A DNA stretch of 64,000 nucleotides from Manduca sexta (taxonomy: Eukaryota > Arthropoda > Insecta > Lepidoptera > Sphingidae). Below the pieces are notes generated by a model. The model had not been told where the DNA came from. It worked only from the letters and a program-made list of their open reading frames with translations, and did no database searches. The DNA lies in the NCBI RefSeq assembly GCF_014839805.1, contig NC_051129.1, positions 12,962,920 to 13,026,919 on the forward strand, given 5' to 3'. Shown here one piece after another: positions 24,716 through 37,914 of this stretch. A program made the position numbers and the translations under genes. Every line of letters starts with the position of its first letter. The first letter of the stretch is position 1.

Positions 24716-25195
24716 CATGATGGTTAAATAATTTATAAGGGAAATAGTAAAAATATAATTGAGTGTATAATGTAATAACTTCTCGATTTTGACGTCCAAC
24801 GCCTACACTTTGCCGGTGAAAACTATAGTACATAAATATCACCAGACTTTTTAATGAAATATTATCAATGACAGTTATTTACACACGCCACCCACCTATT
24901 CTTAAAATTAAATATCGAATAAAATTATTTCGTAACGGACGCTTGGTTCTCACGCAAATAATTTAGTTACATTGAACACATGCTCTATTTTACCCCGGAA
25001 CGGACAATAATCCCATCAAAATATCCGATAAAATTTATCAAGCGAACGTTGTTTGAAATCCAGTTAACATATACAAGAGGTAATAAAGCGAGTTTTCAAA
25101 TCAATCTGTTGTTATCTACCTTTAACGGTATTTCGCGCTTTTGCAATAAATTATGTTCAAATTATTACACAATGTGTATGTTAGGAGCACCTATA

Positions 25196-25372
25196 CGATA
25201 AACCCGTTGAACCGATTTAGATAAAATTTTGCACGTTGATAGACCATGTCGTGGATTAGCATAATAAAATGCTACGGGATATGAAATTTAATCAGCGTAA
25301 TTTTCCCGTATTCACACAGTGGAATTTCGATACGGGGAAATGCGTTTCATGGGTGTGAAGCCGCAAGCAACA
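25196..25372 (+). repeat. LINE-tail-like repeat fragment
   Basis: TTGAACCGATTTAGATAAAA..GGGTGTGAAGCCGCAAGC follows the frequent insect pattern 'gaaccgattt..gaagccgcgggc'. It is degenerate, with no coding sequence. Confidence 0.5.
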
Positions 25373-28300
25373 ACTAATTATTGATATAAGAAAAAAATAC
25401 ATTGTTGATAAGAAAAACCACATTTGGACCTTTCATTTTGTATTCATTACACTTACGCCCTTAAAGTGTCCTAAAACTCAGTGGTAACCCTAATCACGAA
25501 CCTGAACGAACACATAAAACTTTGGTGATTCAGCCTGGAGACCCTTGTTGACCGTTTTATAGATAGTTTCAACTTATCCCTATAAGTTTTAAACGTATTT
25601 TGCATAATCAAATTCTAAGTAACAATGTTTAAAGTTATCATTAAGGTTTACAGTTACCTTCATTGTTCATTATCTTTCACTATATTGATAAAGGAAACGA
25701 TTATGCGAAAACTGCATGCTTGAAAGTTCTCTATAAGATTCTGGAGTAAGTATATTGAACGAGCATTAAACTAAAATAGCGAGTCGAGAGGCATTTATTG
25801 TTTTTTATGTGGAATAAAAGTCATCATTAGTGCCCAGCCTCAATCAGTAAGTGGACAGTGTGGTTGAACAGAAATGTCTTTATATCAAACAGATTTTTCC
25901 GAACTCTTTTCGACACTATCTTTTCCGAGAGGACCATCATGCAGAAGTGGGCCTCTGCACGCCAATGCGTCAGACATTTAATCACAACAGATAACGAGAA
26001 AACGGCGGTCAAAAGACCAGGTTCCTCTAAGTTCTAGTAAATACAGAACTTGGACGTTCCATGCCAATTCTCTTAAGAAACTCCATAAAATCAGAGAAGT
26101 ACAACGATTCCATTAGTAGAAAATACGTCTTTATTGTATTTACTATAATATATAATTTAAAACCACGATTAAGTTACCTTTATCAATTGTTGGGTAAAAA
26201 GTAAAGCAATTTCAGAAACAGAAAAACCCAGTGTTTTTAAGTCTCTCGTTAACTGAGTTTACAAAAAAATACATTATGATCGTAAAATAACTCTACTAAG
26301 TTGAGCAAGCATCTAAAAAACTGCTAAGACCCCTTAAGAAATACAACGTAAAATTTCTAAATTTAATTGAGACATCAAGTTTATTCCACTCATAAAATTA
26401 AGGATAAAGGAACAAATTAATAAAGAGTTAAGTCACGTAAATTGCAGAATAGGGCTTTTACACGAAATAAGTTCATTTTTAATGAAAGTTACGGGCAAAC
26501 CGAATTATGATTTCATAATATGTGAATTATTTGGGTGTGCCCACAAATAATTTAATTCTGACTTATGTTCTACGAATCACTTTATTTTATAAGCCCTTTC
26601 TATTTTATGATTAAAACTCATCTCTGTAAACATACTCGATGCATTAATTTCAATCAGTCATCGCAACAGGTGAAAAGTGATCGCTATTCTAGTACACAAT
26701 TGCCAACATATCTCGAATTTATTTACGGAGCAACACGCTTATTGGGATGATCTATTTCAGTCCATATACATTCCCAAACAATGTACAAAGAACGGTATAG
26801 CGCCGGTATTCTCTTTATGTTGCGATGTTGTTATATTGTCTAAAAGAGGATTATTAAAATAGGTAGTATAAACTTTTTTTTAGTCCAGTCCCTGAGGATA
26901 GATAGATAGTTGTGTTGGGCACAACGGTCTTACGACTTAGCTTGCCCGTGTATAATAACATCCGATCGCCATCACATTGGACCGAGTCCCTAACACTACT
27001 ATGTAGTACAAAGGAAGAAATGGGCTACTTGATGTTAAATGTTTAATACCTATAAATACTATAAAAGAAGAATGAGAGATTAAGAAAGACAGTGATAAGT
27101 CTGTTCCTCGAAAGTATGACTTACCGTACTCTATACCAAAAGCAACAGCTATCATTTTACTTAAATAAATAAAATATTAGAACCTCAATAAACTTTACTA
27201 CTTTGTGGTTTAATGCTATTAAACTTAACCTCAAATCTGTTATTATTCTAGGTTCGATTCTCGACATCCAAGAATTTAAAACTGCGAAGAAGTGTTAATC
27301 TAGAGAACCATTATTTTGACACCTGTTATATCATTACAATTCGCATAATACCGGCTGCAAAAAGTTTTTAAACATATAAAATATTGTATATTTACGATAC
27401 GTCTACGCTTGAACCATAGCTTCAACCGCGCATCCAATAAATCATTATGTTTATTTTCTTGTATACGTTACTGGTAGTCTGTTTAATGAGCCTAATGATA
27501 AAAAATCTAACCTAAGCAATAAATTTTGTACATGGACTGTCATAGTCTCAGTATTAGTCGCCATAGTCATGAAATTTTAGTTCCTACAGAGGCTCATGCA
27601 TAATTTTAGAATCGAAACTATTGACACAAGTCATAAAGACATAGAATGTGAGCGTCACAACTCCAATGGGCTATTGCTCAATCGAGCAACGTCATCCAGG
27701 CCGTTTAATTAATTGTTTGGACTGTTAATTAAATGGCCAATTCCCAAGAATACTGCTACATACCTAACGATTGTGAGATTTCTTTCTGGTCTTATGATAT
27801 ACCATCTTGTAATAATAAACGCATGTCTTGCATCAGTCTTGTTTGTGATGTAACGGAGAACGCATTTACTAGCAGCGATATTGGTCATAAATACACGTTT
27901 TATGTAGATGAAGTTAATATATTAAAAGTATGTTTATGAGGGTTGATGAAGGTCGCTGGTAAGCAAAAATTTTTAGACTGATCATTCGCTTGAACGTAAG
28001 CGCGATAATTTCAATAAACAAATATAATCGTCCTTCAAGATATTGCATTGAGATCGCGGTCCCGTGGTAAATGTAGGACATTAGAATTTAGATATCATAA
28101 TGCTCGGTAGTTAGACTAGTTAAATGTCCTTAATGCCCCTTGCTGTTAAAAGGCTTGTATAAAGCTGCTTGGCGAAAGAATAGCTTAACCAGACGGTAGT
28201 CACATACGAGGGAAATACCATAATATAATACTTTTATAGTAATCCACCAACGATAAGATAATTATTAGCTAACTAGTTTTCGTATTTGATCACAGTTTTC

Positions 28301-29040
28301 AATATATTTTAATTTTCTCTCGACGGTTCGAAGACTTCGCAGCCTTCATGATCACGCGGTAGACTCAACTAAAAGTTCGATTCCTATCTTTCGCGTAAAC
28401 ACAAGACGGGAATTACAATAACGGTAATTACACAAAAGTCGATGTTGCATTCAGTTGTTTGTCACTTTTCAAATGTTATGGATTATAAATTCAATGGAAT
28501 AGATTTTTGCACTTGCGTCATTGTAATTCAAAGGTGCGAAGAAATAATTAATTATTACCTACATCAAAAGTCAAGATTACCACGATATATGTGGTGGTTT
28601 ACAAAATATACGTTTTTATGGCGTAAAATTTCTGAACGTGATTACATCGCACAAGTTTCCCTCCTCCTGAAACACAATTACAGAAATGTGAACCAAGTTA
28701 AGTGAAGGTCTAACGACACGATTTAAAGGTAAATTGAACAATTTGCACACTTTTACTGCGCACTTCACTTTTATTTAAATTCGGATGTTTTGAGTTCTGC
28801 GCCCGAGAGGATGTTCGTTGTTAGTTTGTTTATAAATAAATTTCCTTTGTATAATATATCGAAAATTGACGATTTTGAGAATGCAGAATGAGCAGACGTA
28901 GCCAAAACTTAGGTGAGGACTGTAATTGACATCAAGGAAATACGCGTGGAAGGTTCTATAATTAGATGTTTGGATATTAGTAAGAAACAGCTGAATGAAA
29001 TATGATAAAATTTGGTACGCAGATAAACCAGATACTGGAT
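25373..29040. other. Long stretch without recognised gene
   Basis: Frames of 60-87 codons (for example 27733-27939 and 28442-28705) lack domains and splice context. A short piece near 26970-27005 (ACCGAGTCCCTAACACTACT) matches 38130-38150 and probably belongs to the same old repeat. Confidence 0.45.
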
Positions 29041-29044
29041 TTTG

Positions 29045-29180
29045 TCATCATCATCATCAGCCGTAGGATGTCAACTGCTGAACGTGGGCCTCTTCCAAAG
29101 ATTTATAGATCAACCTATTGGAAGCAACCCTCTTCCAACGACCTCCTGCGAATTTTATTAAGTCCACCTTTGGATAGTGG
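29045..29180 (-). repeat. RTE-like LINE 3' end fragment
   Basis: CATCATCATCATCAGCCG, then AACTGCTGAACGTGGGCCTC and CCTCTTCCAACGACCTCCTG, is the reverse-oriented, (TGA)n-tailed end of the LINE family seen at 16309-16411. Confidence 0.65.
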
Positions 29181-29537
29181 ATTTACATAATGAAAACTTC
29201 TTTATTTCCTGGCAAAGGTAACAATGCGATTCTCAAAGAAAAGTTCGAGTAAACGAAACCGCAAGCAAAATCCAGTCTACAAATCTCAATGTAGTTTGAT
29301 TTATGTATCTTGTAACTAGAATTGCTGGATAGTTAACAAACGTTCTGCTAGACGGCTCGCTCCAGTGATATGAGTGACCATGGAGTTGGCATAAATCATA
29401 TTCATATTGAACTAGATGCAATCGACGCTATTATTGATGACTACAGTTCTATTGATATAAATAACGAACACAATGCATTTATCATAGTCATTCCTGTGGA
29501 TATATTTTGAGAATGAAAATAAATACAAATACTCAAC

Positions 29538-29757
29538 ATGACTTTCCTCCCGAAGGAATAGACAGCGGTGCAACCAGAACACGGGGCAGGGCTGGACAAG
29601 GAGTTAGCCTATCGTCACATTGCGGACGAATTTCAGACTCCAGGCTGATACTGAGCAGAAAAACCTAATGTTACTTTGCCCGATCCAGGATTAGAACCCT
29701 GGAATTCAGAGCGGTGTCGTAACACGCACGCATTACAACTAAGCCTCCGAGACGGTC
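29538..29757 (-). repeat. SINE family A, diverged copy
   Basis: Reverse complement of SINE A: CTCCCGAAGGAATAGACAGC, CAGGCTGATACTGAGCAGAA, the B-box region AGGATTAGAACCCTGG and a head ending AGCCTCCGAGAC. Confidence 0.75.
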
Positions 29758-30599
29758 CATTTAAAGAATAAAGGCATTTTAAACTCATCTATAAGAGAAT
29801 CTCCAGTTTGCCAAGCTTGTGCCCCATAATGTCATCTAATCAATTTAATCAGCATAAAAAATTGCAAGCTAGAAACGTATTCCTAAATAAAAGATATATA
29901 AAATAAAATTTTCTTTTCCAATAATTTCCGTTATATTCCGATTTGCGTTACTAGTACATTTATTAATTAAGAAGAGTGTTCCTTGTTCATGTATTGAAAA
30001 AAAAACGCGTTCAACGGTTATCCGTGTTTGCTTTACAAGATGAAATGAAAATCCGAGCTTCGATAAATATTTATTCGTAATATTAAAATGTTTCTAAAGC
30101 AGCAATTAATATGATTACAGATATTATGAGGCAGTGAGGTAATAACAAAATTCTCCACAGGTCTTGAAAAATCAACATCTATCCATCTACGCCATTCAAA
30201 TCCGGGCAGGTAATGCTTTTAGTACATTTATTTGGCACTTCAGCTTTTATCTTGACGCCAGTATCACCAATGTTTTATTCGCATGGACCAAAAATACTGA
30301 GACAATTGCTTCAATTCTTGTGGTTACCTCGTTACTTTGTGTCGGTGAGGATTTTCTAATCCTCACTTCTAAATGATGATAATAGGATTACTACTCCATC
30401 TGATAAAATTCTTAACATTGATTGCAAAACTGCGCACCGCTTTACCCTTTTGGTTTATAAAAATAAATCTTTAAAAATTTACACTCATAAGTGCTTGTAA
30501 CTTGCGGGACGTACAGCTAATAATATTTAAAAATAAGTTATAATACCCCATCATCATTACAAAAATCCCATCGTATAAATAGAGCGTAGTGTTACCATG
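29758..30599. other. DNA without recognised gene
   Basis: A 70-codon frame at 30164-30376 has no supporting signal. Confidence 0.4.
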
Positions 30600-30920
30600 T
30601 GTCTATCCGGCAGCACCTTGGAACGTTGGCCGCGAGCCAATTGTCCCATCCGACGTGAACTTGAACTGTTATTCTTGTAATGTGCACCGCCGGCTCCTGT
30701 GTGACATCCAGTGATTATCGCCAGTTTGTCTCGCATATTTAGGTAGTGGCTTATGGGTCATGGAAGAAACTAGGGGAGGCCTATGACGAAGGACAACCTG
30801 ACCAACAAACTGGTTGCTGAAGAATAAGTAGGCACTTTTTGCATTAATTGGTTCAATAAGTTAAAAATTGTACTATATTTGGTCGGTGAATAAAGGCTTT
30901 TATTATTATTATTATTATGG
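30600..30920 (+). repeat. Non-LTR retrotransposon 3' end
   Basis: Ends GGTCGGTGAATAAAGGC followed by (TTA)n at about 30898-30916, a typical LINE polyadenylation-like end. GGAAGAAACTAGGGGAGGCC..TATGACGAAGGACAACCTGA matches 3' ends of lepidopteran LINEs as I remember them. It also looks like the eroded C-terminus of an ORF (WKKLGEAYDEGQP). Strongly 5'-truncated. Confidence 0.55.
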
Positions 30921-32079
30921 GTTATAGACTACAGGGCCCGATCTAAAAATGGGCGAATCGAACAAACGCCCAGAGCGTCAATAATGAATGCACCAGACGA
31001 TTTGTATCCTCCATTTTTTTTCTGGGAGTGAAAAACCTAACATTTTTCAATCAATTCAAACAATCTTATGACATAATATGTTGGAATTTTATTTTTTCCA
31101 CGAGTGGCTAAATTGCTATTAGCTTTATTTTTGAAAAAAATAAGATTGTTTAGAATTTTTTTTCTTTAAATATCAGGTCTTAGTTAATATTAAATATGTT
31201 ATCAACTCCAGTTGCGAATTATTTACTATAAATTTAAATTTTATATTTGATATTCAACTACTAATAATGAATACATTTTGTGGATTTTATTAGGGACTAA
31301 CCGTGTTGCTGACAAAAATAGTGTAATAATTTGTTACTTTTTATGTGATGATATCCGAATATATTAGGTAGAAACGATTAAATAGTCGGCTATTAATTAT
31401 TCTTAGATAATACACGTGTTGTAATAAATAAAGCTAACCTGTTTGTGGATTTTGTTGCGATTGCCAACTTTTCTGAAGAGTCCGTTTAATATTTTTTATA
31501 GGAAAGGCCTATACGAGCTATTACGTTACCTGAAGAAATATAAAGCCATTAAGGGAATAGAATAGTGATTATAGAAGGGTGGGAAGTGTTTGGGCTTATA
31601 AAAACCTTAGTTACGGAAACGCAATAGCAAACTGTTTCCACGAAGTTTTTCAGTAAGATTAAACCCATACCCAAGTTATCTTTTGTAGACAAGTAGGTCT
31701 ACAGCGAGATGCCTCCACTTAAAAAATACATACATAAAACAAAGATTAAAAGACCATGCAAAGTTTTAATATGTATGAGAATTGAAATTGCTACCTCTAG
31801 TTTCGAAGCTGACTCATCGCTTCTCGCGCCACGGACGCTGTATAATGATAGGAAACATTTTTCATCAGTTGGTTGTCCACAAAATAAAAAGTATAGTATG
31901 TTCAACAATAAACATGGAGACAATTTAGAATCATTTTTCAGCCATTTATTTATGCAATAGGTTAGTTAAATATAAGAGTGAGGTTGAGAAAATTCAAATC
32001 GACAAGCAATGGTGAAGTATCACTGAATGCAATGAAATGAAATGATTTATTTTGAATTTGTAAAATGTTATTATTTAGA
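30921..32079. other. AT-rich DNA without recognised gene
   Basis: Two opposing frames of 74 and 83 codons at 31699-31960 overlap each other and have no domain support. Confidence 0.45.
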
Positions 32080-32205
32080 TTCCGTCAATATTAACTCTAC
32101 CACCAGTTCGGAAAGCAGTTCTCACCAGAGAAGAACGGGCAAGAAAGTCTGGTGTTGCTCTTTTCAATCAGTTTAGGGGAAAGACTGCAGTACATAATAA
32201 AGTGA
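32080..32205 (+). repeat. Lepidopteran dispersed repeat fragment
   Basis: AACTCTACCACCAGTTCGGA, AAGCAGTTCTCACCAGAGAA and GAACGGGCAAGAAAG are recognised from memory as part of a frequent lepidopteran repeat. It occurs only once in this window. Confidence 0.4.
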
Positions 32206-32359
32206 GAAGAGAAAAAAAATATAATTGATTTTTTATTGTTGTTTAGAGCAGTTCGTTTATTTTTTTCTCAAAATAAATAAGCGCAACGAAATAGTTTTTA
32301 GGAAACTTTGTTATGGTTTTTTCTTCTTATCTGCCTTATTTTAGTTGCCTAAATACATT

Positions 32360-32623
32360 GACTGCCTCGGTGGCGTAGTTGTATTGCATGTCCGGTACAA
32401 TAGCGCTCTGAGGTCCTGGGTTCGAATCCCGGGTCGGGCAAAGTGATATTTGGGTTTTTCTGCTCAGTATCAGCCCGGAGTCTGGAATTTGTGCCCGATA
32501 TGGCGATAGGCTCGCCCCTATCACATCATGGGACGGAACATACTTGGCGAAAAGTGGGTGCCCTAGTTGCGCCTCTGCATACCCCTTCGGGGATAAATGC
32601 GTGATGTTATGTATGTATGTATG
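32360..32623 (+). mobile_element. SINE family A, young full-length copy
   Basis: A tRNA-derived SINE of about 264 bp. The head has the A-box TGGCGTAGTTG and a consensus B-box GGTTCGAATCC, and its ends (TGCC...GGCA) could still pair like a tRNA acceptor stem. The 3' end has CCCCTTCGGGG and an (ATGT)n tail. The target duplication TAAATACATT is intact at 32350-32359 and 32624-32633. It differs from the copy at 52675-52937 at only about three positions, so both are recent insertions. The 98-codon minus-strand frame here is a shadow of the SINE. Confidence 0.92.
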
Positions 32624-32633
32624 TAAATACATT

Positions 32634-33285
32634 AATTATTCATTGACAGAACGAATGTAAGTTAAGACAAACAAAAAAGAGACATAAAATTTCGTAACAA
32701 TATTGTGTAAAAACTATGTCGCAGCGTAATTTTTTTTAAAAATGCTTATCTTAAAATCCTATTGAACCGAATTTGTTTTAATATACAAAGTATGTACCAA
32801 AACCAGATTCATGGGAAAAAAAATGATTAGCTACACCAAATGTAGTCGACGTCCAATCATATGTATATTTATGAAATCTGTACTTATTCCATAATCCAGA
32901 ATTTATAAAGGCCGTTTAAAATTTGGGTCATGATTCCAATAAAACCATAATTATAATAAATGGCACTTTATGTACCATATAAACTAATGACGCAAATCTT
33001 AATCGCTTTGACAAATCACACTCCGGGGACAATGGAAAAATGATCATTAGTGCACCTCAAATTCGGTTGATTATACGAAATTTGTGGATAATTTGAATTT
33101 GGCAAGGCGCCCGTCTGTCTCTATGATATATTATTTTGACAGCCGCTTGTCCGTTTTCGATCATTTTAATAGCCGATTTAATAGTTTCGCAAATAAACAG
33201 AGTTTTAAAGGCAATACCGCAACGTTATAATATATGATTCCCATGTGGACACGTTGACAGACCTTATCATACATATTTAATATTA
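32634..33285. other. DNA without recognised gene
   Basis: Nothing recognised. Confidence 0.45.
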
Positions 33286-33685
33286 CGTGGCACAGTGATT
33301 CCTTCCTAACCGAACTTCGGCTACAGGGGCCAATCGCAACGAAAATATGTCAAATGCGCCGAAGATATAGTACACACGTGTGTGCGCAATACACAGGTGC
33401 ACTCACTGTTCCTTCACTCGCATAGTTCGGTAAGACGACAATCCAACATGACCGGGAGACATGAGAGAGATCAGGCGCAAGAACAGCGGCTTTACGTGCT
33501 TTCCGAGGCACGGAATATCACACTGTCAACTTCCTGACTCCGAGCTGCGGCTGAGTAATTTTTAACATGGAAAAACACAATCAAATTATTTTGTCCCGAC
33601 CCGAGAATTGAACCCAAGACTTCAGCGCGGTAGTCGTACCTGTACCGTGTACAATTATAACTATGCCACTAAGGCAAACAGAGTT
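33286..33685 (-). repeat. tRNA-derived SINE, second body type
   Basis: The high-coordinate end carries a reverse tRNA-like head (CGAGAATTGAACCCAAGA as the B-box region and ACTATGCCACTAAGGC as the 5' end). The body includes CAATCCAACATGACCGGGAG, GGCTTTACGTGCTTTCCGAG and CTTCCTGACTCCGAGCTGCG. This body differs from family A but is common in Lepidoptera. The inclusion of 33286-33400 is uncertain. Confidence 0.65.
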
Positions 33686-33905
33686 AGACAATTTATTACG
33701 CAAGATAAAATATTAAAAATAGTATTAAAATTTTTCGCAACGCTTTAAAACATTGAAAAATAGCGCATATATCACCACTTAAAGTAGAATGGGCAGCAAT
33801 TAAAACGCTAAAGTTATCTCTGAGTGCACTAATGATGTCTGTGCAAAATTATACAAATTAGAAGTGGTTATAAATAAAAAATAAATCTAATGTTTTTTTC
33901 TCTAG

Positions 33906-33997
33906 CTATCATGAAGTGCCGCCATTGTGGCAAAAAATGTTCTGGTGGCCCTCATAGAACTGTTGCAAGAAAAAGGCCGTGTGTCGCTTTATTTTAG
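33906..33997 (+). CDS. Candidate terminal exon or small Cys-rich ORF
   Basis: A good 3' splice acceptor (TTTTTTTCTCTAG, AG at 33904-33905) is followed at 33911 by an ATG frame of 28 residues ending in TAG at 33995-33997. The first residues read MKCRHCGKKCSGGPH, a Cys-x2-Cys-x4-Cys arrangement like a zinc-binding knuckle, followed by a basic stretch (ARKRP). It could be the last exon of an unseen gene, a remnant of a transposase zinc-binding tail, or chance. I found no matching upstream exon, and the local repeat density argues for caution. Confidence 0.25.
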
Positions 33998-34044
33998 TTT
34001 TTTTCAATTTCATACACAGCAAGTATAACTTTAATTATAAAGCA

Positions 34045-34290
34045 CTAGCTGACCCGACAGACGTTGTCCCGTCTTAACTATGAATTTGCAGGACGCATTC
34101 TGTCAATCACTGAAATTAACTTTTCTTATATTTTCTAACGTTCCGCTCAACTTACTTATTTTTTCTTTCATAAGATCTTTCTCATAACAATAACAAACAC
34201 AACAAAAAAAAATAGTGAAATCGGTCCAGCCGTTCACGCGTGATGGCGTGACCAAGGGAAATAGGGATTCATTTTTATACATATAGATTA
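34045..34290 (+). repeat. Lepidopteran dispersed repeat, LINE-associated
   Basis: It begins ACTAGCTGACCCGACAGACG and ends AAATCGGTCCAGCCGTTCAC..TTTTTATACATATAGATTA. This is the standard insect arrangement of a 'gctgacccgacagacg' start and a 'cggtccagccgttc..tatatagat' end. About 245 bp. Related decayed copy at 46458-46645. Confidence 0.65.
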
Positions 34291-34929
34291 CTTAAAAAGT
34301 CAGTGAAGAGAAATGAGATTTAATTTCTTAAAGATATCATTTGATGAACTAAATAACGCACTTCAGCGAAAATTCATTTTCGTTCAAAATTTAAGAGTGA
34401 TTTACGACTTGACGATAGTTTTATCATACTTATGTTATTTTAAAGCCAATGTTAGTAATATTGTTTTCGACGCACGGGACGTTATGAAAGTTTTATGTGG
34501 TGTTGCTAAAATTTTATTCCCTTAGAGTTGTTTATCTGAAAATTGCATTGTTAAGGTTTGTAGGTCAATGACCACCTAACCTTCACTAATCCTTTACTAC
34601 TTTTGAGGGTCTTTGTATATATAAATGTCATATAAATAGACAGAAAATTACATATTGCATTTTTAGCAAGTGTTTATTTTTTTATCAAAATCACGCCTTC
34701 ATCAGCTTGGTATGTAGCAGCATCGGCTATAATCGGTTTATAATATTTCCATTTTAATGGTGAAATTTGAAAAACATCTTCCTCATTTATATTTGGAGCA
34801 ATGTGCCAAATTTGACGTTTCTATAGCAATTTAACTAGTGGAAATTGTTTTCTGCAGCAATATTTCAAACTTAGATGATTACCTACGCTTTCCTGATTTT
34901 CTTTCACAAAGAGAAAACATTTTTTGTAC

Positions 34930-35090
34930 TTATATACTTGTTTGTAATTGGTAAACTCAAAAACGACTGAACCGATTTTGAAAATTCTTTCACTAATGGA
35001 AAGCCTTATTACCTATTAGTGGTAAAGGCATATCATTTTCTCAGGAATGGGCGTTAACGCGGAGAGAGCTGCGAGCGAAATCTAGTTTAG
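34930..35090 (+). repeat. LINE-tail-like repeat fragment
   Basis: AACGACTGAACCGATTTTGA..GAGCTGCGAGCGAAATCTAG follows the same pattern as 25196-25372 and ends in the usual 'gcgaaatctagt'. Confidence 0.55.
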
Positions 35091-36102
35091 AATATTTTCA
35101 TACCCATAGACATAACGTGACCCACTAGTCCAATTATTCTGTTTGAGTACTATAGTTGTTTAAAAAAAAAAAACATAAACAAGATGAAACTGAATCACGA
35201 GCGAAAAACGTTGAATGAAATAAACTGGACCATTACAATAAAGTGTTTACATTCAATAAACTGGAAATTAAGTATCGCAGTATGTACTTACGTGACGAGC
35301 ACGTGGGTGTTTATAGAGGTATTCAGTTGTAGACAAGGGGGCCCCTGCCCCCTGTACTTTATTTATTCAAATAAAAAATAACAGTAAATGATACATTTAA
35401 TTTTTTGCGGCATTCAATGTGAATGATGTTATTGTGCAGACTTTCAATACAAAATAAATTAGAATGTATTTTATAAACGCTTAAATATGAAGTAAGGTAA
35501 ATTATAATTACCAAAAGTCATATTTTACGCTCCTTAAAAAGAAATCCGTGTCGAAGCAACGGCTTATGAATACCAATAAACCCTTTAAGAACGTACAGTT
35601 GCGAAATTATTGTAAACGACTAATAAATATAAGAGTTTACGGCTATAAGAGAACACGTAGGCATCCAATGAGGCTCAATAATTTCTGACTAAGCAAGGGC
35701 AATTGGAAGACTTTCTTTGAAGGCGGCTTTCTTTACATAAATTACTCTACGTATGTCCGTAAAATCTTAATAACCAATAAGGTTCTTAACTCTAGTATTA
35801 ATATAATTAACAACTAATGAGTTTCTAAACTGTATAGTATTAATAAAAATCGTAAATTTTCCCCCTGCTACCATACCGACTCCGCGCACGTGCAGTTATG
35901 TGTGTTGTGTCAATACGGTCCTTTGAAGTAGCCGGGCGGTTTGTTTACAATTACACGCTTCAAAGCACTCGGGTTTAGAAGCTCAGTTCAATGGGTCCAC
36001 GGAAGTTCGGTGTTTCATCGGATTTCAACGTGATTTTCTATATTAAATTATTCGAATATAATTTAGCCTATGATGGGGTTTGAACGTTAATTACAGATTT
36101 AT

Positions 36103-36212
36103 TACACTTGATGGTAAGTGGAGTGGGGTCTAGATAGAATAGGTATCCATTAATGAGAAATGATTATACCTCGCCAGTCGAGAAAATAATTATGCTCGCC
36201 TGATCCGTACCA
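36103..36212 (-). repeat. Dispersed repeat D, copy 3
   Basis: ACACTTGATGGTAAGTGGAG..GGGTCTAGATAGAATAGG..ATGATTATACCTCGCCAGTC is the reverse complement of repeat D (1343-1450 and 20468-20573), moderately diverged. Confidence 0.65.
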
Positions 36213-36344
36213 ATTTTAAATGTAATACTGGAACGCAATACACTTACGTCGGTCACTACAGGTGGTTTTACATCTTGTGTATGGTGGGCGCTATCCGAGC
36301 GGATATGAATATACTTTTTTTTTGTTTTCGCGAAAAGTTCTTAT

Positions 36345-36445
36345 TACTACCGCTCACCCTTCGTGGAGAGGGCGACTGCACGGTTATGCTGGGTTCGCGG
36401 GCCTTACTACCCAACGTCGTCCAGATATCCTACCCAGGGTCAATA
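36345..36445 (+). repeat. Dispersed repeat, pair with 38020-38155
   Basis: TACCGCTCACCCTTCGTGGA..GGTTATGCTGGGTTCGCGGG matches 38020-38090 (CACCGTTCACCCTTCATGGA..GGTTACGTTGGATTCGCCAG). Two overlapping frames of 63 and 69 codons read through it but are not shared by the second copy. Possibly a decayed retroelement; class unknown. Confidence 0.55.
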
Positions 36446-37914
36446 GTTACTAACCTTAATTTTAGTCTTAGTATAAAAACATGAAAATGAATAAGAAGGC
36501 TGTCAACTTATGAAGGACGCGACTTCTCATGTTAGGAGACTTATTTATATTGGTCTTCCTACACTGTGTTTCAGAAATTTAGTGTAGTTTATACTTCTTT
36601 CAGGATAAAAATGAACCTATATTAGTAGGTACCTTTTTTGCCTCTGAAGGCGGAAGACGTAGCGGCTAACGTGATGGTAAGACGAAACCCTTGCCCATGG
36701 ACATAGGCAATGCCAGGGGAACAACCAAGCCTACCTAATAATACTATTAGTCAAACACAAACGAAACATAACAGCATAACAGTCAGTGATGAGCATGCTT
36801 ATTTCCATCCAGTCATTGTTTTCGTGTATTTTCAACAAGTTTTAAAATAACCCGACACAAATTACATGCTGCTATATATAAATGGCCCCAAATAAATTCA
36901 CTATTGTCTTCACATGTCTAGTGTAACAGACATAGTACTTACTTCGAAATAGTATTCATAATAAAACGTAGCAACTACAAATAGCAAATATTATATCGTA
37001 ATTTCATCTAAATGGAAAATATTATGTATAGTAGAGATGTTGGATAATTTATTTGTAAAATTAAACTTGTAATGTAATTAAAGTTTAATTTTATATTTAT
37101 TTGATGGTTTTTAGTGGTTCTTGACGGCGATTTAATTTTTGTGGGTAATCAATTTTATTATCTAGGCTCAATGAGATAGTTATAACATCGAAAATCTTTT
37201 TACCTATCTTGAAACACATTGCAGATAGAACGAATTTTCACAAAGCGACGTGACTGGTCCCCTGTCTAATAATAACTTCCTCTGGGGGATCCAGTGCAGC
37301 GTAAATGATCTTAGAAAATCTAACTCTTAAAATGCTAATTTATAAATGAATATGAAAAATATCCCAGAGTATGTACCACCGACATCTATTAATTATTTTA
37401 TCTACATAGGTAATTACTTATTATAAGAACAAATTCCACATTTTTATTCGTTCTCGGGTCTAGGCAAGATGCATTTTTTATGAACATGTAGAGACAATAG
37501 TATAAGTACTTAATTAATAAAACAATTCCAAGGACACTATTCTACTATTTCATATTATATAAGATACCTATATTACACATACGTAGCAATACAAGACGAT
37601 TTATTGCCATCATGGCTCGCTCGCGAAATATATTCCGTGAAAAATATAAATTCTTCTTCATACATAAATAAATTACGTACCTGACGATACCTACGTAGAC
37701 TATAAATTTATAAGATTATCAACTCCTCTGTACCTTCCCTTCCCCACTTCGATGTGGGGTTGAAGTTATAGACTTGTTTACTCGCAAATTTACGAAAGGC
37801 AGGTAAATAAACTATGCGGCTTAGTTTTTGCGAGCGGCCTGCCTGATTTAAAAGTTCCAGTGTTGTATTTATCAATAGGCCTCATAGGCGTCGGCCCAAC
37901 GACGGCGGCGATGC

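Noticed and set aside
27733..28705. Cys-containing frames of 68 and 87 codons
   Set aside because: No domain, splice context or conserved start signal; lengths are within chance for the region.
32360..32436. Possible functional tRNA gene
   Set aside because: The head keeps A and B boxes and part of the acceptor pairing, but is fused to a SINE body, flanked by target duplications and repeated elsewhere.
32336..32632. 98-codon minus frame, and similar frames at 52648-52993
   Set aside because: They lie inside the two young SINE A copies and translate SINE sequence.
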